DNA from: Bin55 sp965205965
GTDB lineage: Bacteria; Pseudomonadota; Gammaproteobacteria; Pseudomonadales; Azotimanducaceae
Assembly (NCBI GenBank): GCA_965205965.1
Contig: CBDBHT010000006.1
Coordinates: 124,001-188,000, forward strand
Reading direction: 5' to 3'
DNA length: 64,000 nt
Shown: piece by piece, positions 57,477-64,000 of the stretch
How the letters are laid out: the number at the start of each line of letters is the position of its first letter
Position numbering within the stretch: position 1 is the first letter of the stretch
Position numbers and translations under genes: made by a program
Notes under the pieces: model-generated
Seen by the model: only the letters and a program-made list of their open reading frames with translations
What the model was told of the DNA's origin: nothing
Database searches by the model: none

Positions 57477-60245
57477 CTAAGCAGCCTTTCCGTGGCAATG
57501 TTTAAATTTCTTGCCCGACCCACAAGGACAAGTCTCATTTCGACCCACTTTTCGTTCCTGTCGGACGTAGGTGGTTGGGCGTTCTACTGCCTCCTCATTG
57601 CTTCCCTCTAATGTACTTTCATCCGCATGGAGGTATCGCATCTGAGTTGCGGCAGATCGACGACGCAGCAGCTCCTCCTCTTGTTGATCTCTTCGATGCC
57701 GACCCACCTCAACTCGAAACAGCATGCGAATCGAGTCGTGTTGAATCTCCAGCATCATTTTTTGAAAGAGTTCGAAAGCTTCTCTCTGGTATTCTTGCTT
57801 GGGTTGCTTCTGTGCGTACGCTCGCAAATGGATACCCTGACGAACGTGATCCATGGTGGCTAGATGCTCTTTCCACTTCTGGTCAAGCATCGTCAAAACC
57901 ACATGTTTTTCTAACGCGTCAGCATCAATACCTTCCTCAAACCAACGTTCGCGTTTTAACGTATATCGCTCGCTCGCCAACTTAATGATCTTTTCTTTGA
58001 TTTCTTCTTCCGTGAGTTCATCTTCCTCTTCAACCCACCGTTGCATGGGTATTTGGAGCGTAAACTGAGAATTGAGGGAATTTTCCAAACCCTCGATATC
58101 CCATTGGCTTGAAATACTTTGTGGCGGCAAGTAATCGTCCACCGCATATTCCAGAGCCTCGCGCATCATCTCCTCAATGTTTTTCTGGATATCGGTCATG
58201 GTCATCAAGTCGTACCGTTGCTGAAAGATGACCTGACGTTGATCATTCAGGACGTTGTCGTATTCGAGCAAATTCTTGCGAATATCAAAGTTTCGGCTCT
58301 CAACTTTACGCTGTGCACGTTCAATAGCGTTATTGACCATCTTGGACTCTATTGCCTCACCCCGTTCGAGTCGCATCGTGCTGATCATGGATCGAATGCG
58401 GTCCGTCACGAAGATACGCATCAAACTGTCTTCCATAGAAAGATAAAACCGAGAAGATCCAGGGTCCCCTTGCCTTCCGGCGCGGCCTCTCAGCTGATTG
58501 TCTACGCGACGAGATTCATGACGTTCCGTCCCAATAATGTGTAGTCCTCCCGTATCCACTACTCTTTTATGCTGCACTGCCCACGCTTTTTGATTTCGTT
58601 CAATTTCCCCAGAATCTATTTCTTTATCTAAATGCTGAATGTCCACCTGCCAATTCCCTCCGAGCACAATATCAGTGCCACGGCCTGCCATGTTCGTAGC
58701 AATTGTGACCTTGGCAGGCTGACCAGCCTGAGCAACGATTTCGGCTTCGCGTTCGTGCTGCTTGGCATTGAGAACATTGTGTTTGATCTTCCTCTTGCGC
58801 AGTTCTTTCGATAAACGTTCTGAACCGTCAACGGAAGTAGTGCCTACCAACACGGGACGATCGTTTTCAATACTTTCAAGAATATCTTCAACGATCGCGT
58901 CGTATTTCTCTTCAAGTGTTTGATAGATCAGATCATTACGATCGTCTCGAATCATCGGACGATGAGTAGGGATGACTATGACACTCAGTCCATAGATTTG
59001 TCGAAATTCGAATGCTTCCGTATCAGCCGTACCAGTCATACCAGCTAGCTTGGCGTAGAGGCGAAAGTAATTTTGGTATGTAGTCGATGCTAGCGTCTGT
59101 GATTCTCTGCGAATTGCAACGCCCTCTTTAGCTTCAACGGCTTGATGTATTCCATCGGACCAGCGCCTGCCGTGCATAGCTCTACCCGTGCTCTCGTCGA
59201 TGATTACTATCTCACCGTCGCGTACCATATATTCCACGTCGCGCTTGTATAAGTAATGCGCTTTTAGCGCAGCGAGTACGTGATGTAGTAGCGACAGGTT
59301 GCTGGCCGTATAAAGGCTGTCTCCCTCTTCGAGAAGCCCCATCGAAACCAGTTCTTCTTCGACTTTCAAATGGCCTCGCTCGGTAAGCTCGGCGGACCGA
59401 CTTTTCTCATCAATGAAGAAATCACCAGTTTCCTCAATTTCTTCTCCTCCAAAGCGGGACGCGAGATCTTGCTCAATCTTCTCCTGTTGTTTAAGTTTTG
59501 GAGCAAGCTTGTTGATTTTCATGTAGAGTTCAGTACTTTCTTCAGCCGCACCGACAATGATTAGCGGGGTACGAGCTTCATCGATTAAGATCGAATCGAC
59601 CTCATCCACGATTGCATAATGCAAACTTCGTTGAACGCGGTCCTGTAAACGGAACGCCATGTTGTCGCGCAGATAGTCAAAACCAAATTCATTGTTGGTA
59701 CCGTAGATAACGTCTGCTTGATACGCTTCTGCCTTCGCCTCGCCGTACTCACCGGATTGAATAACCCCAACGGACATACCCAACGTTTTGAAAATCGGAC
59801 CCATCCATTCCGCATCGCGCCGCGCAAGGTAATCGTTTACCGTAACAATATGCACACCTTCTCCAGGTAGTGCGTTGAGATAAGCTGCTAGCGTAGCGAC
59901 AAGGGTTTTGCCTTCTCCAGTGCGCATCTCTGCGATGCAACCTTCGTGGAGGGCGATTCCGCCAATCAACTGCACGTCGTAATGGCGTTGGCCAATTGAT
60001 CGTCCAGCAGCCTCTCGAACCAATGCGAAAGCTTCAGGCAGCAGCGTGTCTAAGGGCACTCCAGACTTTGCGCGAGTTCTGAGTTCGTCGGTTCGCTTCT
60101 TTAAGCCATCCGCAGAGGCAGTGCTAACTTCATCAGAAAGACTATTGATCCGCGCAACCAATGCGCTCATGCGTTTGAGTTCGCGACTATTCTTGCTGCC
60201 AAAAATGCGTTGAAACGCTTGCGTAATCACTGAAGTCAAAATCAT
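57477..60245 (-). CDS. secA: Protein translocase ATPase SecA
   Basis: 922 residues; motor that pushes unfolded preproteins through SecYEG. Helicase-type motifs: MRTGEGKTLVATLAAY (Walker A), IVDEVDSILIDEARTPL (Walker B/DEAD-like), the second ATPase half with GTTSVDGSERLSKEL and TNMAGRGTDI..GG, then helical scaffold. The C-terminal zinc-binding linker CPCGSGKKFKHCHG, which contacts SecB and lipids, is complete. Slightly longer than the E. coli protein. ATG 60245. Downstream of ftsA-ftsZ-lpxC on the same strand; the usual SecM regulator is not evident upstream. Confidence 0.98.
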   Translation of the reverse strand: MILTSVITQAFQRIFGSKNSRELKRMSALVARINSLSDEVSTASADGLKKRTDELRTRAKSGVPLDTLLPEAFALVREAAGRSIGQRHYDVQLIGGIALHEGCIAEMRTGEGKTLVATLAAYLNALPGEGVHIVTVNDYLARRDAEWMGPIFKTLGMSVGVIQSGEYGEAKAEAYQADVIYGTNNEFGFDYLRDNMAFRLQDRVQRSLHYAIVDEVDSILIDEARTPLIIVGAAEESTELYMKINKLAPKLKQQEKIEQDLASRFGGEEIEETGDFFIDEKSRSAELTERGHLKVEEELVSMGLLEEGDSLYTASNLSLLHHVLAALKAHYLYKRDVEYMVRDGEIVIIDESTGRAMHGRRWSDGIHQAVEAKEGVAIRRESQTLASTTYQNYFRLYAKLAGMTGTADTEAFEFRQIYGLSVIVIPTHRPMIRDDRNDLIYQTLEEKYDAIVEDILESIENDRPVLVGTTSVDGSERLSKELRKRKIKHNVLNAKQHEREAEIVAQAGQPAKVTIATNMAGRGTDIVLGGNWQVDIQHLDKEIDSGEIERNQKAWAVQHKRVVDTGGLHIIGTERHESRRVDNQLRGRAGRQGDPGSSRFYLSMEDSLMRIFVTDRIRSMISTMRLERGEAIESKMVNNAIERAQRKVESRNFDIRKNLLEYDNVLNDQRQVIFQQRYDLMTMTDIQKNIEEMMREALEYAVDDYLPPQSISSQWDIEGLENSLNSQFTLQIPMQRWVEEEDELTEEEIKEKIIKLASERYTLKRERWFEEGIDADALEKHVVLTMLDQKWKEHLATMDHVRQGIHLRAYAQKQPKQEYQREAFELFQKMMLEIQHDSIRMLFRVEVGRHRRDQQEEELLRRRSAATQMRYLHADESTLEGSNEEAVERPTTYVRQERKVGRNETCPCGSGKKFKHCHGKAA

Positions 60246-60877
60246 CCAAAGACTAGTATTTTAATCGTAGAGCAACTACCCAAGCCTTACTTGCCATGTA
60301 TTTATAGGAGAAGCGAAAAGGTGGCGATGTTACAGTAAGCACAGGATGTGTGTTGACTTGCAGTCATCACTCCAACGCCATGTCCATACTGTCAGCAACA
60401 CACGAAACACCCATCGCGCATCAATTGGTTACCGAACCGTACGCGACTTTCGTACCTTCGGTCACCATACCTCTTCCAACAACGGCTGAGAGATCTCCTA
60501 ATCCAACGACTCGCGCAACGCTTGTTAAGACAGGTGGCGACGCGTCTTATCCAAGACGTCACGATGGAAAGGATCAAGTGACCGAAGTATGTGAGAATAC
60601 TCCTCATGGGGAGAACCAGCAGAGCTGATGTGCACCTTAAACAACCAGCAGATGACCATTGCTAGTTTATTTTGAGAAGCGTCTATGCCCTACGTATATG
60701 TTGAGTAGGTAATTTAGTCCAGAAATAACTACTAGAATTACCAAAACGCCAACGTCAGCATTCCTAAAGTTGCTATCCATTCGTAGATTGAAAGTGCACA
60801 AGCTCAGAGGTACTCAACACTTCACGCGGAGTAATGCCGTTCTCCATATGAAGCCAAAGATGTGTACAGTTTAGGAA
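60246..60877. other. lpxC-secA intergenic region
   Basis: 630 bases where other gammaproteobacteria often have secM, a DUF721 gene or an M23 peptidase gene. None is recognised: no arrest motif like FxxxxWIxxxxGIRAGP was found in the minus-strand frames. One 37-codon frame with a membrane segment is listed separately. Confidence 0.45.
60667..60780 (-). CDS. Possible 37-residue membrane peptide between lpxC and secA
   Basis: From ATG 60780 the frame reads MDSNFRNADVG, then a strongly hydrophobic segment (VLVILVVISGLNYLLNIYV) and GHRRFSK before TAA 60667: a single-helix peptide with a positive C-terminal tail. Its position just upstream of secA is where secretion-monitoring peptides occur, but it has no arrest sequence and no clear ribosome-binding site. 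Confidence 0.3.
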   Translation of the reverse strand: MDSNFRNADVGVLVILVVISGLNYLLNIYVGHRRFSK

Positions 60878-61795
60878 TCAATGGGTGATTGATGCTACGT
60901 TACGCCCATATCCGGCTGGTAGATCTCTCACGTCTTCGAAAGTGACCATTTCCCAAGCACCCTCTGACTCGAGAAGGAGATTAACTAGCGCATGATTGGA
61001 AGTGTGACCTGATTTGAAACCGCTATATGCCCCAATTAAGTTATATCCCAACAGATAAAGATCCCCGATGGCGTCCAATATTTTATGTTTGACGAATTCA
61101 TCGTCTTGTCTTAGTTGGTCCTTGTTGATAATTCTTGCATCGTCCACGACAATCGCATTGTGCAAACTGCCACCTTGCGCCAAATGCATGGCACGTAATT
61201 TGTCAATATCAGTCAAGAATCCAAACGTACGAGCTCTACTTACCGACAGCGTGAAACTTTCTTTTGCAAAATCCACGCTGGCATGCTGGGCATGTACTGC
61301 AAAAACAGGATGGTCGTATTTCAGTGTAAATTCCACGCGAAAGTCGCAATGTGGCGAAAGCGAAACTCTCACGTCCCCATCTTTATACGCAATTGGCCGA
61401 TTGATCTTCAGGAATTGTTTTGGCTCGTCTTGTACGACAAGACCCGCAGACTGAATGAGAAATACAAACGGCGCAGCACTACCATCCATGATTGGTAGTT
61501 CTGGAGCACTGACGTCAATATAAGCATTATCAACGCCCAATCCAGCAAGTGTCGACATAAGATGCTCAATGGTTGAAATTCGGGTGCCGTTCACTCCGAT
61601 TGTCGTAGATAGCTGTGTATCAACTACATTGCGAGCTGTCGCTTTAATAGATACATTAGGAGTAAGATCAGTACGAGTAAATACGATTCCGGTGTTGGCT
61701 GGAGCTCGTCTCATTGTCATATGAACGTTAGTACCAGTATGTAGCCCCACACCGCTGGCGTGCACTTCGTTCTTGAGTGTTCGTTGCCCTATCAA
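60878..61795 (-). CDS. lpxC: UDP-3-O-acyl-N-acetylglucosamine deacetylase LpxC
   Basis: 305 residues; zinc enzyme for the committed step of lipid A synthesis. TTG start at 61795 (no in-frame ATG upstream). Motifs: SGVGLHTG at the N-terminus, STIEHLMSTLAGLGVDN (zinc His), ELPIMDGSAAPFV, and the HKILDAIGDLYLLG segment with the second zinc His and Asp, then SGHTSNHALV with the catalytic His. Length and all catalytic residues are normal. Confirms a Gram-negative with lipid A. Confidence 0.97.
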   Translation of the reverse strand: MIGQRTLKNEVHASGVGLHTGTNVHMTMRRAPANTGIVFTRTDLTPNVSIKATARNVVDTQLSTTIGVNGTRISTIEHLMSTLAGLGVDNAYIDVSAPELPIMDGSAAPFVFLIQSAGLVVQDEPKQFLKINRPIAYKDGDVRVSLSPHCDFRVEFTLKYDHPVFAVHAQHASVDFAKESFTLSVSRARTFGFLTDIDKLRAMHLAQGGSLHNAIVVDDARIINKDQLRQDDEFVKHKILDAIGDLYLLGYNLIGAYSGFKSGHTSNHALVNLLLESEGAWEMVTFEDVRDLPAGYGRNVASITH

Positions 61796-62165
61796 ATGCC
61801 TAGTCCCAATATAATGCCTAGAGCTGAATTGCGTGGCATATTAACAATCAATCACAAAATCCAAGCGTATGAAATAGTTACATTTTGTTACACGGACCTA
61901 TTGCATCACGCCGAATGGACGATATAAGTATAACGGGCACCGTGATAGATTTGAATATTGTTAGGATGTGCCCACGTTAAAGAGCAATAACCGCAGAATA
62001 TAAATGTAAGTGACGGGAGAGGGTGGAGGGTATATACGAGAATGTGATATCTATGATAGGAAATGTAGAAGCACAAATAAAATAGTTATAGCGTAACCGC
62101 TTCATCTATTCGTGCATTTTTTGTCCCGATTCATACAAGAATACTGAAATGGGTGCGAATACATC
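61796..62165. other. ftsZ-lpxC intergenic region
   Basis: AT-rich gap of 370 bases without a gene. It is long enough that lpxC probably has its own promoter, for which a candidate is given at 61927-61955. Confidence 0.5.
61927..61955 (-). promoter_or_regulatory. lpxC: Candidate sigma-70 promoter for lpxC
   Basis: On the minus strand TTCAAA, a 17-base spacer and TATACT form a good match to the housekeeping consensus (4 of 6 and 5 of 6). It ends about 130 bases before the lpxC start, leaving a long leader. Confidence 0.4.
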
Positions 62166-63356
62166 TTAATCAGCTTGATTTCTCAAAAATGCAGGGACAT
62201 CCAGACTCTTTGGTGAACAGCCAACATTATCGGGCTTTGGCATTGCTTTCAAGTTAGGATTCTCTATTGGATCAGTGGCTCTTGACTCAGCAACGGGTAA
62301 GACAGGTTCTCGGTCAGCCCGGCCAACATCGTTGCCAGCGTCCTTACCGCTACTGAATGGATCACTGGGCTTGACGCCAGTAATCATCACAGTAAGGCAC
62401 AGCTCTTCATCATCCAGGTCGTCGCTTTGTGCAGCTCCCCACAAGAATAGTGCGTCATCAGCAAGCAAGTCAGCAAAGTGTGCCCTGATTGCATTGGACT
62501 CCTTGTTAGTAAATTTCCGGCCGCCTATCGCGTTGACTAGCGCACAGCATGCACCACGAAGTTCCACGTCATCAATCAAAGGGTTGTTTGTCGCCAGCTC
62601 AATGACTTGATTTACCCTGTCTTCTCCTGTGGCGCGAGCTGAACCCACGATGGCGGGTCCTCGGGCTCGTGTGACCGTCCGAACGTCGGCAAAATCCAGA
62701 TTAATAAAACCAGGAATATTGATGATGTCAGCTATTCCACCCACCGCTTCAGCAAGTACATTATTCGCAGCGGCAAAGGTTTCCCAAAGCGGGATATTAT
62801 CACCCATATTCGCCAACTTGTTGTTCGGTATGACAATCAGTGAATCAACGAACTCTTCGAGTTTCTTCACACCTTCCTTGGCAGGGTCGTCGCGTCTTTC
62901 CTCAACGTAAGGCGTGTTAACAACCCCGATCGTCAAGATACCTAAATCATGAGCGAATTTTGCAATAACTGGTGATGCGCCAGTACCAGTGCCTCCACCC
63001 ATTCCCGCCGTAATAAAGAGTAGATTCGTTCCTTCCAGTTTCGCCTTGATTTCATGTTGATTCTCAAGAGCAGCCATTTGACCTTGTTTGGGGTCTGCTC
63101 CGGCTCCGAGGCCCTTTGTTAAGTCGCGTCCGATCTGAATCTTCACCACTTCAGGTGGTAAGAACTGCAGTGCCTGTACGTCGGTGTTGGCCGCCAGAAA
63201 TTCGATTCCCTTGATTTTTGTTTTCACCATATGGGCAATGGCGTTTCCGCCGCCGCCGCCAACGCCAATGACTTTAATGACGGGATGCTGCGTTTCAAAT
63301 TCGGATGCCGGAATGAATGACGGCTTTGCACCCTTGCTTTCATTAGCTTGTATCAT
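62166..63356 (-). CDS. ftsZ: Cell division GTPase FtsZ
   Basis: 396 residues from ATG 63356, preceded by GGAAAGGA; the frame is open upstream but that region overlaps ftsA and is not used. Tubulin-like GTPase that forms the Z ring. Motifs: VIGVGGGGGNAIAHM, AANTDVQAL, GGGTGTGASPVIA (GTP-binding tubulin signature), NNLI-like switch region and the C-terminal peptide DVPAFLRNQAD that binds FtsA and ZipA. Starts 25 bases after the ftsA stop, so the two are co-transcribed. Confidence 0.98.
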   Translation of the reverse strand: MIQANESKGAKPSFIPASEFETQHPVIKVIGVGGGGGNAIAHMVKTKIKGIEFLAANTDVQALQFLPPEVVKIQIGRDLTKGLGAGADPKQGQMAALENQHEIKAKLEGTNLLFITAGMGGGTGTGASPVIAKFAHDLGILTIGVVNTPYVEERRDDPAKEGVKKLEEFVDSLIVIPNNKLANMGDNIPLWETFAAANNVLAEAVGGIADIINIPGFINLDFADVRTVTRARGPAIVGSARATGEDRVNQVIELATNNPLIDDVELRGACCALVNAIGGRKFTNKESNAIRAHFADLLADDALFLWGAAQSDDLDDEELCLTVMITGVKPSDPFSSGKDAGNDVGRADREPVLPVAESRATDPIENPNLKAMPKPDNVGCSPKSLDVPAFLRNQAD

Positions 63357-63381
63357 GATTGCAATCCTTTCCAATAAAGTG

Positions 63382-64000
63382 TTAAACGTATGATTGAAAC
63401 CAGTTGGCAACGCGATGAGTCCAACGAGGCGTCTGAGTACTTTGAAGACCAGTTTCTTGTGGCGGGGACCGTGTCCCGTACAATAACAAACCGATTCCAG
63501 TGGAATACGCGGCAGTCGGTGTAATACCCTGACAGTAACTAACCACTTGTGGGACACCAAGAGACACGGGCATGTGAAAGATCTCTTCTGCGAGCTCAAC
63601 CACTCCTTGCATGGTGGCCGCATTCCCAGTGAGAACTACGCCAGACCCGATTCGTGACGAGTCTAATCCAGCATGCGACAGTTCCGTATGTACCATTTGC
63701 AGTAATTCTCGGTAACGCGACTCAATGACATCCCCTAGCGTGTTTCGATCAAGCATCCGTGAAGGACGCCCATTGACACCTGGTACATGAATTACATCAT
63801 CGGTCTTTATCAGCTCCGGGGACGCGCATCCGTATCGGATCTTCAAATTTTCCGCATTGTTAACCGCCGTTCGAAGTGCCATCGCTATGTCCGTGGTAAC
63901 AGCGTCCCCTGCAATGGAAAAAATTTTGGTAAACCTAATCGCACCTTCCGTATAGACCACGACACTAGTAGTTCCACCACCTATATCTATGAGGCAAACC
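63382..64000 (-). CDS. ftsA: Cell division protein FtsA, C-terminal part (start outside window)
   Basis: Actin-like membrane anchor of the Z ring, cut by the window edge. Visible: LIDIGGGTTSVVVYTEGAIR (phosphate-2 loop), GDAVTTDIAMALRT, the SRYRELLQMVHTEL helix, GSGVVLTGNAATMQGVVELAEEIF, and the C-terminal amphipathic tail WTHRVANWFQSYV that binds the membrane. Family-typical throughout. Confidence 0.96.
   Translation of the reverse strand, partial: VCLIDIGGGTTSVVVYTEGAIRFTKIFSIAGDAVTTDIAMALRTAVNNAENLKIRYGCASPELIKTDDVIHVPGVNGRPSRMLDRNTLGDVIESRYRELLQMVHTELSHAGLDSSRIGSGVVLTGNAATMQGVVELAEEIFHMPVSLGVPQVVSYCQGITPTAAYSTGIGLLLYGTRSPPQETGLQSTQTPRWTHRVANWFQSYV

Noticed and set aside
62166..63623. FtsZ with an 89-residue N-terminal extension
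   Set aside because: The extension overlaps ftsA coding sequence in another frame, and the ATG at 63356 has a ribosome-binding site and gives the normal FtsZ start.
1..64000. tRNA, rRNA or a replication origin
   Set aside because: No cloverleaf-like or rRNA-like stretch and no DnaA box cluster was recognised by eye in either strand.

Overview
The window is from a gammaproteobacterial chromosome that is packed with insertion sequences (IS). The right end carries the conserved cell-division cluster order ftsA-ftsZ-lpxC-secA on the minus strand, with yacG convergent to secA, the arrangement seen in gammaproteobacteria. The resident genes are moderate in GC and AT-rich between genes, while most IS material is visibly GC-richer. 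About half of the 64 kb is transposon-derived, much of it dead or nested. Cadherin and fibronectin-III domains in surface proteins plus this IS load would fit a host-associated or recently niche-restricted bacterium, but that is inference. I saw no rRNA, tRNA or CRISPR array.

Layout. 1-598: remnant of an IS4-type element. 1341-6395: giant cadherin-repeat autotransporter. 6771-9435: mosaic IS1380-type element. 9970-10938: pyroglutamyl-peptidase-like protein. 11566-17557: complete oligopeptide ABC transporter operon oppABCDF, whose OppC carries an extra fibronectin domain. 18765-21251: zinc-type TonB receptor (ZnuD-like) with a small upstream partner. 21483-24184: second mosaic IS1380 copy, inverted relative to the first. 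24186-30487: a duplicate of the TonB receptor gene, now shredded by an IS4 element, an IS5 remnant and an IS1595 element. 30587-33296: a Panacea-type (DUF4065) toxin-antitoxin-like operon split by an IS4-type insertion whose ancestral junction can be rebuilt. 33418-47823: a mosaic IS1380 element split by an 11.7 kb composite transposon with inverted IS256-family ends, carrying a metzincin lipoprotein gene, an IS3 element and several IS fragments. 48293-49522: Eis-type acetyltransferase. 49846-56723: nested IS1634, IS1595, ISNCY and IS4 elements. 56788-64000: yacG, secA, lpxC, ftsZ, ftsA.

The most notable genetic object is an IS4-type element, intact at 53353-55902 with a perfect 10-bp target duplication. 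Its 766-residue transposase fuses a DruA-like (DUF4338) domain to an IS4 DDE domain. Fragments of it recur throughout: a frameshifted full copy (24856-27406), two deletion derivatives (1-598 and 42781-43912), and captured 5' pieces inside every mosaic IS1380 copy. Target duplications let several nesting events be ordered: IS256 composite into IS1380; DruA-IS4 derivative and IS1595 into the right IS256; DruA-IS4 into an ISNCY element; IS1595 into a small IS4-type derivative that itself sits in an IS1634 transposase.
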